Of a DNA stretch of 64,000 bases, positions 1 through 7,359 are shown piece by piece. A program made the translations under genes and the position numbers. How positions within the stretch are numbered: the first letter of the stretch is position 1; each line of letters opens with the position of its first letter. The stretch comes from Pseudomonas eutrophicaquae (GTDB taxonomy: Bacteria > Pseudomonadota > Gammaproteobacteria > Pseudomonadales > Pseudomonadaceae): the NCBI RefSeq assembly GCF_023544715.1, contig NZ_JAMJEZ010000002.1, forward strand, positions 1 to 64,000, in the 5' to 3' direction. The notes under the pieces are model-generated. The model had not been told where the DNA came from, did not search any database, and saw nothing but the letters and a program-made list of their open reading frames with translations.

Positions 1-172
1 TTATCGACAACTCGACGAGTCAGCCCTGGCGGCATGACTCAAACCAGAGAGCCTCCGGAGTTCCCGGGGCGGTTCAGCCAACGTTGATTTCATTGCGGTG
101 CTTAATTCGGCCATCGTGACATGAATACCCGATAGCTCAAGCTAAGCTTTGTGTGAGCGGCTCTAAACAAAA

Positions 173-200
173 ACGGGCGGGGCATCGCTGCCCCGCCCGT
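173..200 (-). terminator. Rho-independent terminator of the feaB-like gene
   Basis: A perfect 11-bp stem (ACGGGCGGGGC with its complement) and a 6-nt loop lie 37 bp past the aldehyde dehydrogenase stop. Read on the minus strand the stem is followed by TTTTTGTTT, a standard intrinsic terminator. Bases 1-170 to its left hold no gene I can support. Confidence 0.9.
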
Positions 201-236
201 CTTCCCGCTCAGCGGTCGTCGCCGCCGCCCGATACG

Positions 237-1727
237 TCAGTGGGCGATGCACACCGACTTGATCTCGGTATAGGCCTCGATCACCGCGCGGCCGAACTCG
301 CGGCCGACGCCGGACTGCTTGACCCCGCCGAACGGCATGTTGGGGTCGAGCAGCACATGGGCGTTGACCCACACGGTGCCGGCCTCGATGCGCGGCACCA
401 GGTTCATCGCCTTGGTCAGGTCGTTGGTCCACAGGCTGGCGGCCAGGCCGTATTCGCTGTCGTTGGCCAGGGCGATGGCCTCCTCGTCGCTGTCGAAGGC
501 CAGCACCGAAAGCACCGGGCCGAACACCTCGTCGCGGGCGATGCCCATCTCCTGGCGCACGTCGGCCAGCACGGTGGGCTGCACGTAGAAGCCGGCGCCC
601 TCCAGCGGCGTGCCGCCGGCCACCACGCGGGCGCCCTCGGCGCGGGCCCGGGCGATGTGCTCCAGCACGCTCTGCTGCTGGCGGCGCGACACCAGCGGGT
701 TGATCGCCGCGCTCGCATCCATGCCCGGCCCGACCTTCAGCGCGGCCACCGCCTCGCCCAGCCGGGCGACGAACTCGGCGTAGCGCGAGCGGTGCACGTA
801 GAAGCGCGAGGCGGCGGCGCACACCTGGCCCTGGTTGAGCAGGCCGCCGAGCAGCGCGCCCTGCACGGCCTTGTCGAGGTCGGCGTCGGCCAGCACGATC
901 ATCGGGTTCTTGCCGCCCAGTTCGAGGGCGAAGCGGGTCATGTTCTGCATGGCGGCGATGCCGACGCCGCGGCCGACCTCGGTGGAGCCGGTGAACGACA
1001 CCTTGCTCACCAGCGGGTGGCCGGCCAGGGCGTTGCCGATGCGGCTGCCGCGGCCGGTGACCAGGTTGAGCGCGCCGGCCGGCACCCCGGCTTCATGGGC
1101 CAGCTCGACCAGACGCAGGGCCGACAGCGGGGTTTCGCTGGCCGGCTTGAGCACCACGGTGCAGCCGCAGGCCAGCGCCGGCATGGCCTTCCACAGGGCG
1201 ATCATCAGCGGGAAGTTCCACGGGATGATCCCGGCCACCACGCCGACCGGCTCGCGGCGGGCGAAGGCGGTGTAGCGCGCGCCCTGCGGGATGGGGATCG
1301 ACACGTCGAGGCTCTGGCCCTCGATCTTGGTCGCCCAGCCGGCCATGTAGCGCATGAACTCGACGCTGGCGCCGACGTCGAGCATCCGCGAGGTGTTGAT
1401 CGACTTGCCCTGGTTGAGGGTTTCCAGTTGCGCCAGCTCCTCGCCGTGTTCCTCGACCAGCGCGGCGAAGCGCAGCAGGATGCGCTCGCGGTCGGCCGGG
1501 CGCAGGCCCGACCACACGCCGTTCCTGAACGCGGCATGGGCCGACTGCACGGCGCGGTCGAGCAGCGCCTCGTCGGCCTCGGCGACCTCGGCGATGCGCT
1601 CGCCGCTGGCCGGGTCGAGCACCGGGCTGCGCGGGCTGTCGTCGATCAGCCACTGGCCATCGATGAAGCAGCCGTGGCGGCGCTGAAGAAAGGCCGCGAC
1701 CTGCGGCAGGACGTTGACGACACTCAT
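237..1727 (-). CDS. feaB: Phenylacetaldehyde dehydrogenase (aldehyde dehydrogenase family)
   Basis: NAD(P)-dependent aldehyde dehydrogenase of 496 residues, the usual length for the family. The cofactor loop FTGSTEVG lies near residues 245-252. The general base is Glu269 in LELGGKNP and the catalytic Cys303 is in NQGQVCAAA. The start is set at 1727, where GAGG lies about 8 nt upstream; an upstream in-frame start at 1766 lacks this. It is preceded by a FeaR-type regulator and by paa genes, so oxidation of phenylacetaldehyde to phenylacetate, feeding PaaK, is the likely role. That substrate is inferred from context: the fold alone would also fit other aromatic or aliphatic aldehydes. Confidence 0.85.
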   Translation of the reverse strand: MSVVNVLPQVAAFLQRRHGCFIDGQWLIDDSPRSPVLDPASGERIAEVAEADEALLDRAVQSAHAAFRNGVWSGLRPADRERILLRFAALVEEHGEELAQLETLNQGKSINTSRMLDVGASVEFMRYMAGWATKIEGQSLDVSIPIPQGARYTAFARREPVGVVAGIIPWNFPLMIALWKAMPALACGCTVVLKPASETPLSALRLVELAHEAGVPAGALNLVTGRGSRIGNALAGHPLVSKVSFTGSTEVGRGVGIAAMQNMTRFALELGGKNPMIVLADADLDKAVQGALLGGLLNQGQVCAAASRFYVHRSRYAEFVARLGEAVAALKVGPGMDASAAINPLVSRRQQQSVLEHIARARAEGARVVAGGTPLEGAGFYVQPTVLADVRQEMGIARDEVFGPVLSVLAFDSDEEAIALANDSEYGLAASLWTNDLTKAMNLVPRIEAGTVWVNAHVLLDPNMPFGGVKQSGVGREFGRAVIEAYTEIKSVCIAH

Positions 1728-1843
1728 GGGAATACCTCGCGGGCGCTGGATCGGGGAGCCGCGCACCGCCTCGGGCCTGCGCGCGGAGATTCGCCGGGCA
1801 TTGTGCGCAGGCGCCGGAGCGCGTGCTTGTGCCTGCGTGCCAG

Positions 1844-1869
1844 GCCGCTTGCTCAGACTGCCAAGCGGC
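1844..1869 (-). other. Hairpin directly after the feaR stop codon
   Basis: GCCGCTTG and CAAGCGGC form a perfect 8-bp stem with a 10-nt loop in the 142-bp feaR-feaB gap. There is no T-tract, so it is more likely an mRNA-stabilising or pausing element than a full terminator. Confidence 0.4.
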
Positions 1870-2793
1870 TCAGGCCTCCGGCCGGTAGCGCTTGCGGTAC
1901 TCGCCGGGCGACACGCCGAAGCGCGCCTTGAAGGCGGTGGAGAAGTAGCTGGAGTCGGAGAAACCCCAGGCGTAGCCGAGCGCCGACAGCTTCAGCTCGC
2001 TGCCGGCGTGGCGCAGCGCCTCGGCGCAGAAATCCAGGCGGCGGTTGCGGATGTACTGCGCCACCACCAGCTGGCGGCGGGCGAACATCCGGTACAGGCC
2101 GCGCAGCGACACGCCGATCTCGCGGGCGATCAGCTCCGGGCTCAGCTCAGGCTCGCAGAGGCGCCGGTCGATCAGCATCACCGCGCGGCGGAACAGCCGC
2201 TCGTGCGGATCGTCGTCGCTGTCGACGCCGGCCAGCGCCGGGCGCAGCAGGCTGAGCAGGGCATCCAGGGTCGCCTCGCTCTCCGCCAGGCTCAGCCCCT
2301 CCTGGCGCGCCGACTCGCGCACCAGACTGTTGGCCAGCACCGCCACCGGGGTGTGCGCGGCGATCCGCGCGCAGCTGCGCACACCGGAGAAGCGCAGGCT
2401 GCGCTCGACCACCTCGCGCGGCAGGATCAGGCTGAGCTGGCGCGAACTCTCGCCGTACTCGAACTCGCTGGGCCGCGCCGCATCGATCAGGGTGATGTCG
2501 CCGGGAGCGAGGACGATGCGCTGGGTGTCCTGGGCCATCTGCGCGCGGCCTTCGAGCTGGAACACCGCGAAGTAGCCCTTGTCCTCGCCGGCGGCCAGCT
2601 CGCGCTCGGTGCGGTACAGCCGCGCGTGGGCGATGTCGTTGAACGACATCTGCAGCGCGCCGCTCTGGTACTGCTCGATGCGCCCGGCGAACGCGTCGCC
2701 CAGCGCCTTGGCGCAGAAACGCCCGCACAGTTCGTTGACGCGCTGCAGCCAGCCGTCGAGCGCCTGGTCCCGCGCCATGTGCCTGCTGTTCAT
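1870..2793 (-). CDS. feaR: AraC-family regulator, FeaR-like
   Basis: A 307-residue AraC/XylS-family activator. The N-terminal half is the AraC-binding-like ligand domain (FQLEGRAQMAQDTQRIVLAPGDITLID). The C-terminal ~100 residues hold the two helix-turn-helix motifs, ending in the signature GFSDSSYFSTAFKARFGVSPGEYRK. The start at 2793 has GGGAGG about 6 nt upstream; longer in-frame extensions have nothing comparable. FeaR proteins activate aromatic amine and aldehyde oxidation genes, and this one sits directly before the dehydrogenase. Its position 47 bp after paaY suggests it may also be read from the paaN promoter. Confidence 0.85.
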   Translation of the reverse strand: MNSRHMARDQALDGWLQRVNELCGRFCAKALGDAFAGRIEQYQSGALQMSFNDIAHARLYRTERELAAGEDKGYFAVFQLEGRAQMAQDTQRIVLAPGDITLIDAARPSEFEYGESSRQLSLILPREVVERSLRFSGVRSCARIAAHTPVAVLANSLVRESARQEGLSLAESEATLDALLSLLRPALAGVDSDDDPHERLFRRAVMLIDRRLCEPELSPELIAREIGVSLRGLYRMFARRQLVVAQYIRNRRLDFCAEALRHAGSELKLSALGYAWGFSDSSYFSTAFKARFGVSPGEYRKRYRPEA

Positions 2794-2840
2794 TCGCCAC
2801 CTCCCGGCATGTTCAGCCTGGCGCAGCCCGGCAGCGCCGC

Positions 2841-3434
2841 TCAGGACACACCCTTGGGCTTGACCTCGGAGAGCGGCAGACGCGGCCGCTCGGCTTCCGG
2901 CTCGGCGAGCGGCGCGCACTCCTCCAGCTGGGTCAGGCAGCGCTCGGCGAGCACCTGGTACTCGCGGGTACCGGCCTGCTTCCAGGCCACTTCCTTGTCG
3001 CTGAGCGGGCGGCTGACCCGCGCCGGCGCGCCCATCACCAGCGACTGCTCCTCGCAGGCGAAGCCGGCCTTGACGAAGGCGCAGGCGGCGACGATGGAGC
3101 GCGGCGCGATCTGCGCCTCGTCCATCACCACCGCGTTCATCCCGACCATGGCGTCCTCGCCGATCTGGCAGCCGTGCAGCACCGCGCCGTGGCCGACGTG
3201 GCCGTTGCGGGCGATGCGGGTGACGCTCTCCGGGAAGCCGTGGATCACGCAGGTGTCCTGCAGGTTGGCCCCCTCTTCGAGGACGATGCGTCCGAAGTCG
3301 CCGCGAAGGCTGGCCAGCGGGCCGACGTAGCAGCCGGGGCCGACGATCACGTCGCCGATCAGCACCGCGGTGGGATGCACATAGGCGGTCGGATCGACTA
3401 CCGGAGTAACTCCGGCATAACGGTAGCAGGGCAT
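2841..3434 (-). CDS. paaY: Phenylacetate degradation hexapeptide-repeat protein PaaY
   Basis: 197-residue gamma-class carbonic-anhydrase/hexapeptide-repeat protein. Left-handed beta-helix repeats run from about residue 14 to 130 (PTAVLIGDVIVGPGCYVGP and later turns). They contain the three zinc-type histidines (IHGF, GHVGHGAVLHGC). PaaY homologues are thioesterases that clear dead-end CoA esters such as 2-hydroxycyclohepta-1,4,6-triene-1-formyl-CoA, protecting CoA pools during phenylacetate catabolism. It follows paaN by 106 bp on the same strand. The length and motifs match the family fully. Confidence 0.93.
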   Translation of the reverse strand: MPCYRYAGVTPVVDPTAYVHPTAVLIGDVIVGPGCYVGPLASLRGDFGRIVLEEGANLQDTCVIHGFPESVTRIARNGHVGHGAVLHGCQIGEDAMVGMNAVVMDEAQIAPRSIVAACAFVKAGFACEEQSLVMGAPARVSRPLSDKEVAWKQAGTREYQVLAERCLTQLEECAPLAEPEAERPRLPLSEVKPKGVS

Positions 3435-3540
3435 GGGTATTCCTCTTCTTGTTGTTGTGTACCTGGCAGGAGCAAATTCCTTCGCGACGCTCTTGAGCGC
3501 AGACGGTCGCGGCTGAATTCGCCCCTGCGGGCAGGTGCGC

Positions 3541-5223
3541 TTATTCAGCGGCCACGTGGCGGCGGCTCTGCACCACCACGAAACGCCGGGCGACGAAGGC
3601 GGCGTCGGTCAGCGCGGCATTGGCCGCCGGGTTGGCGCCGGTACCGTGGAAGTCGCTGAACGCCGCCGACTGGTTGACGAACAGGCCGTTGTCCAGATTG
3701 ACCGACAGCGCCACGCCGACATCCTGCGCCAGTTCCTCGGCCTGCTCCAGCACTTGCGCGTCGGTCGAGTATACCGCCAGGGTCAGCGCGCCCTTCTCGC
3801 TGAGAGTCTCGCGCACCAGCTGCAGGCTGTGGGCGGTGTCGTCGGTGGCGATGACGAAGCCGATCGGGCCGAAGCGCTCCTCGGCGTAGGCCTCGCGCTG
3901 GCCGGCGTCGACCTTGAGCAGCAGCGGGGTACGCACGCGCGCCTCGGGGTACTCGGGATGCACGCGCGCCTCGCTGTCCAGCAGCACCTCGCCCAGTGCG
4001 CGGCAGGCATCGATGCGCGCCAGGGTGGCCTCGGACTGGATGCAGCCGAGCACCGTGCAGGCGCGCTCGTTGTCGGACAGGAACTTGCTCACCGCCGTGG
4101 CCAGGGTCTGCGCGACCTCATCGAAGCCAAGCACACCTTCCGGGGTGCGGATGCCACCGCGCGGCACGTAGATGGCCTGCGGCGCGGTGCACATCTGCCC
4201 GGAGTACAGGCTGAGGCTGAACGCCAGGTTGCGCGCCACCGCCTTCAGATCGGTCACGCTGTCGATCACCACGCTGTTCAGGCCGGCCTTCTCGGTGAAC
4301 ACCTGGGCCTGGCGGGCGTTGTCCTCCAGCCAGTTGCCGAAGGCGCTGGAGCCGGTGAAGTCGATCACCTTGACCCGCGGGTCGAGGGCCAGCGCTTTAG
4401 CCACCGGCGCCTCCACCGTGTCCGGCACCAGGCTGACCAGCGCCGGATCGAAGCCGGCTTCGGCGAGCACCTGCTGGGCCACGCGCACGGTCATCGCCAC
4501 CGGCAGGATGGCGCCGGGGTGCGGCTTGACCAGCACCGGGTTGCCGGTGGCTAGGCTGGCGAACAGGCCCGGATAGGTGTTCCAGGTCGGGAAGGTCACG
4601 CAGGCGATCACCAGGGCGATGCCGCGCGGGACGATGTGGAAGCGCTTGTCGACCACCAGCGGGTCGAGCTTGCCCTGCGGCTTGGTCCAGCGTGCCGCCT
4701 CGGGCACTTCGCAGAGCAGCTTCCAGGCATGCGCCACTGCTTCCAGACCGCGGTCCTGGGCGTGCGGGCCGGCGGCCTGGAAGGCCATCGGCAAACCTTG
4801 GCCGGTGGTGTGCACTGCGGCATGGGCGATGTCCGCGCTCTGCGCATTGAGGCGCTGGAGGATCTCCAGACACACGCCGATCCACGCCTTGGGCCCGGCA
4901 GCGCGCCAGGCCGGCAGCTGCGCCTGCAGATGATTCAGCAGCGCATCGGTATCCGGCTGGTCATAGCTGATGCCGAGCTCAAAGCCGTAGGGCGAGCGCT
5001 CGCCACCGACGCGGGTCGCGGCCACCGGGCAGTGCAGCTCGAAATGGCGATCCCGCAGCACGGCGAAGTTGAGCGGTCCGGCGGCCAGCGCCTCCTCACC
5101 GTAGGGGCGCAGGTTTTCCGGGTAGGGGGTCCAGTGCTCGCGGCTAGCGATGGCCTGAACAGCGCGCTCAAGCAGCGGCTGGTGACGGGTAAACAGGTCG
5201 ATGGCAGATGGGGCAGCACTCAC
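3541..5223 (-). CDS. paaN: Phenylacetate degradation protein PaaN (aldehyde dehydrogenase type)
   Basis: 560-residue member of the PaaN branch of aldehyde dehydrogenases, without the MaoC hydratase domain that PaaZ carries. The core shows VTFPTWNTYPG near residue 210, the FTGSSAFG loop near 289, Glu311 in TEKAGLN and the presumed nucleophile Cys345 in YSGQMCTAPQ. By family assignment it oxidises the ring-opened semialdehyde, so it partly duplicates the PaaZ dehydrogenase domain encoded at 16-18 kb. It is transcribed divergently from paaF across a 449-bp control region and heads the paaN-paaY-feaR-feaB strand. Confidence 0.9.
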   Translation of the reverse strand: MSAAPSAIDLFTRHQPLLERAVQAIASREHWTPYPENLRPYGEEALAAGPLNFAVLRDRHFELHCPVAATRVGGERSPYGFELGISYDQPDTDALLNHLQAQLPAWRAAGPKAWIGVCLEILQRLNAQSADIAHAAVHTTGQGLPMAFQAAGPHAQDRGLEAVAHAWKLLCEVPEAARWTKPQGKLDPLVVDKRFHIVPRGIALVIACVTFPTWNTYPGLFASLATGNPVLVKPHPGAILPVAMTVRVAQQVLAEAGFDPALVSLVPDTVEAPVAKALALDPRVKVIDFTGSSAFGNWLEDNARQAQVFTEKAGLNSVVIDSVTDLKAVARNLAFSLSLYSGQMCTAPQAIYVPRGGIRTPEGVLGFDEVAQTLATAVSKFLSDNERACTVLGCIQSEATLARIDACRALGEVLLDSEARVHPEYPEARVRTPLLLKVDAGQREAYAEERFGPIGFVIATDDTAHSLQLVRETLSEKGALTLAVYSTDAQVLEQAEELAQDVGVALSVNLDNGLFVNQSAAFSDFHGTGANPAANAALTDAAFVARRFVVVQSRRHVAAE

Positions 5224-5299
5224 GCAGGCAATCCTCGCAATGGGGGGCCGCCGCGACCTTGCGCAAGCAAGACATCAGCTTAGTGCGGCCTGTTTTTCT

Positions 5300-5318
5300 T
5301 GTATCACTTCAAAATACC
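5300..5318. promoter_or_regulatory. Candidate paa operator upstream of paaN
   Basis: TGTATCA, 4 nt, AAAATACC, about 80 bp upstream of the paaN start. The core is the pseudo-palindrome GTAT-N9-ATAC. The same two blocks with the same spacing recur upstream of paaA at 12064-12082, so this is probably the site of the missing phenylacetyl-CoA-responsive repressor. Confidence 0.55.
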
Positions 5319-5460
5319 CGCGCCCCGGCGATAAATCCACCCGCCGCCCTCAGGGCACCACCGACTGCCTGCAGCCGGCCCGGCATTGACGGTAAACCGC
5401 TCAGTGGCGCGGGCTATCTCCAGCACAACCGACAGAACCCCACCACCCGGCATACCCTCG

Positions 5461-5475
5461 CCATTCGTCGAATGG
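5461..5475. promoter_or_regulatory. Perfect 15-bp palindrome in the paaF control region
   Basis: CCATTCG-T-CGAATGG, about 200 bp upstream of paaF, followed by an AT-rich stretch. It could be an operator half-way between the divergent promoters. A terminator is less likely, because no coding region ends nearby. Confidence 0.4.
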
Positions 5476-5517
5476 TCTTTAAAATAGACACGGAAAATAC
5501 ATTTATCTCAGTTGCCG

Positions 5518-5538
5518 TGTATCACGTTATGAGTATAC
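5518..5538. promoter_or_regulatory. Partial paa operator upstream of paaF
   Basis: TGTATCA recurs here, followed by a TATAC block, but the spacing differs (GTAT-N12-ATAC instead of N9). AAAATAC also occurs at 5494-5500. The site is 135-155 bp upstream of the paaF start. Confidence 0.4.
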
Positions 5539-5672
5539 TCGGGCCCATCGGAGCGCGTAACCCGCGGTGCTTGATGCCCTGCATCCACACCGCCTGCCGC
5601 TGCGCACCGCCATAACAATTCCAAGAAGCCGTCCGGCGACAAGGCCGGAATACCTGCAAGGAAGGTGCTGTC

Positions 5673-6446
5673 ATGCCCCAGACCCTTTGCGTTCTGCCGC
5701 CGGAAAAAGGCGTGCGCCTGATCACCCTGCAGCGCCCCGAAGCGCTGAATGCCCTCAACACCCAGCTGCTCGGCGAACTGGCCGCTGAGCTGGATGCTGC
5801 CGAAGCCTGCGCTGACACCCGCGCCGTGGTGATCACCGGCAGCCGCCGCGCCTTCGCCGCCGGCGCCGATATCAAGGAGATGGCCGAGCGCGATCTGGTC
5901 GGCATCCTCGAAGACCCGCGTCTGGCCCACTGGCAGCGCATCACCCGCTTCTCCAAGCCGCTGATCGCCGCGGTCAACGGCTTCGCCCTCGGCGGCGGCT
6001 GCGAGCTGGCCATGCACGCCGACATCCTGATCGCCGGCGAGGACGCCCAGTTCGGCCAGCCGGAAATCAACCTCGCCATCATGCCCGGTGCCGGCGGCAC
6101 CCAGCGTCTGCTGCGCGCGGTCGGCAAGTCGCTGGCCATGCAGATGGTCCTCACCGGCGAGCCGATCAGCGCCCGTCGCGCCCTCGACGCCGGCCTCATC
6201 AGCGAGATCACCCAGCCGGAGCTGACCGTCGAGCGCGCCGTGGCCATCGCCCGCAAGATCGCCGAGAAGGCGCCGCTGGCGGTGCGCCTGGCCAAGGAAG
6301 CGCTGCTCAAGGCCGAGGACACCGACCTCGCCAGCGGCCTGCGCTTCGAGCGCCACGCCTTCACCCTGCTGGCCGGCACCGAGGATCGCAACGAGGGCAT
6401 CCGCGCCTTCCAGGAAAAGCGTAAGCCGGCCTACAAGGGCCGCTGA
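5673..6446 (+). CDS. paaF: 2,3-dehydroadipyl-CoA hydratase PaaF
   Basis: 257-residue crotonase-fold enoyl-CoA hydratase. The oxyanion-hole segments are FAAGADIKEM and NGFALGGGCELAMHAD. The catalytic glutamates are expected in GGGCELA and FGQPEINLA, and both are present. PaaF hydrates 2,3-didehydroadipyl-CoA to 3-hydroxyadipyl-CoA late in phenylacetate breakdown. A strong AAGGAAGG ribosome site precedes the ATG. It is the first gene of the paaFGHIJK transcript. PaaF is told apart from PaaG here by the intact pair of hydratase glutamates and by gene order. Confidence 0.92.
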   Translation: MPQTLCVLPPEKGVRLITLQRPEALNALNTQLLGELAAELDAAEACADTRAVVITGSRRAFAAGADIKEMAERDLVGILEDPRLAHWQRITRFSKPLIAAVNGFALGGGCELAMHADILIAGEDAQFGQPEINLAIMPGAGGTQRLLRAVGKSLAMQMVLTGEPISARRALDAGLISEITQPELTVERAVAIARKIAEKAPLAVRLAKEALLKAEDTDLASGLRFERHAFTLLAGTEDRNEGIRAFQEKRKPAYKGR

Positions 6447-6484
6447 GCGGTCCTGGTACTGCATGAACAGCAAGGGCCGCTGAG
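6435..6484 (+). repeat. Short direct repeat at the paaF 3' end
   Basis: AAGGGCCGCTGAG occurs at the paaF stop and again 36 bp later in the 120-bp paaF-paaG gap. The paaG 3' end (AAGGGCCGCTGAA) is nearly the same. This looks like a remnant of a tandem crotonase gene end or of recombination between paaF and paaG. Confidence 0.5.
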
Positions 6485-6566
6485 GCCACCGCTCCACCGC
6501 CCTATCTGTTGCCCAAGAGCCTTCCGGGGGTGCCCTGCGCCCCTCTATTAATAAGAGAACGCCTGC

Positions 6567-7358
6567 ATGAGCTTCGAACACATCCTCTTTACCCTCGAGC
6601 AGGGCGTCGCCACCCTGACCCTCAACCGCCCGGCGCAGCTCAACAGCTTCAACGCGCCGATGCATCAAGAAGTGCGCGAGGCCCTCAAGCAGGTGCGCCA
6701 GAACCCCGAGGTGCGCTGCCTGCTGATCACCGGCAGCGGCCGCGGCTTCTGCGCAGGGCAAGATCTGGGTGATCGCAACGTCGCCGCCGATGCCGTGGCA
6801 CCGGATCTGGGCGAGTCGATCGAGAAGAACTACAACCCACTGATCCGCACCCTGCGCGATCTGCCGATGCCGGTTATCTGCGCGGTCAACGGCGTGGCCG
6901 CCGGCGCCGGCGCCAACATCGCGCTGGCCTGCGACATCGTGCTGGCCGCCCGTTCGGCCAGCTTCATTCAAGCGTTCTGCAAGATCGGTCTGGTGCCGGA
7001 CTCCGGCGGCACCTGGACCCTGCCGCGCGCAGTCGGCATGGCCCGCGCCAAGGCCCTCGCCCTGCTCGGCGACAAGCTCAGCGCCGAGCAGGCCGAGCAG
7101 TGGGGGATGATCTGGCGCTGCGTCGATGACGCGGCCCTGCAGGACGAAGCCCTCAAGCTGGCCCGCCACCTCGCCGCCCAGCCGACCTACGGCCTGGCGC
7201 TGATCAAGCGCGCCCTGAATGCCAGCGCCAGCAACAGCTTCGACGCGCAGCTCGATCTTGAGCGCGACCTGCAGCGCCTGGCCGGGCGCAGCGAGGACTA
7301 TCGCGAGGGCGTCGCCGCCTTCATGGAAAAACGCACTCCTGCTTTCAAGGGCCGCTGA
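6567..7358 (+). CDS. paaG: 1,2-epoxyphenylacetyl-CoA isomerase PaaG
   Basis: 263-residue crotonase-superfamily isomerase. It converts ring-1,2-epoxyphenylacetyl-CoA to the oxepin-CoA. Motifs are FCAGQDLGDRNV, NGVAAGAGANIALACD and CKIGLVPDSGGTW. Here GAGANIAL replaces the hydratase glutamate motif of PaaF, as expected for an isomerase. The ribosome site is AAGAGAA. The gene ends 1 bp before the paaH start, so the two are translationally coupled. Confidence 0.92.
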   Translation: MSFEHILFTLEQGVATLTLNRPAQLNSFNAPMHQEVREALKQVRQNPEVRCLLITGSGRGFCAGQDLGDRNVAADAVAPDLGESIEKNYNPLIRTLRDLPMPVICAVNGVAAGAGANIALACDIVLAARSASFIQAFCKIGLVPDSGGTWTLPRAVGMARAKALALLGDKLSAEQAEQWGMIWRCVDDAALQDEALKLARHLAAQPTYGLALIKRALNASASNSFDAQLDLERDLQRLAGRSEDYREGVAAFMEKRTPAFKGR

Positions 7359-7359
7359 A

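Larger units (their letters stand above)
5224..5672. other. paaN/paaF divergent control region
   Basis: A 449-bp gene-free stretch between divergent paa transcripts. It is more AT-rich than its surroundings in 5455-5540. It contains two copies (one partial) of the TGTATCA-type motif and a 15-bp palindrome, each listed separately. AAGGAAGG precedes the paaF start. I see no small gene in it. Confidence 0.7.

Noticed and set aside
1-150. Possible 3' end of a gene entering from the left edge
   Set aside because: One frame is open for only about 28 codons and resembles nothing I recognise. No ribosome site or conserved motif is visible.
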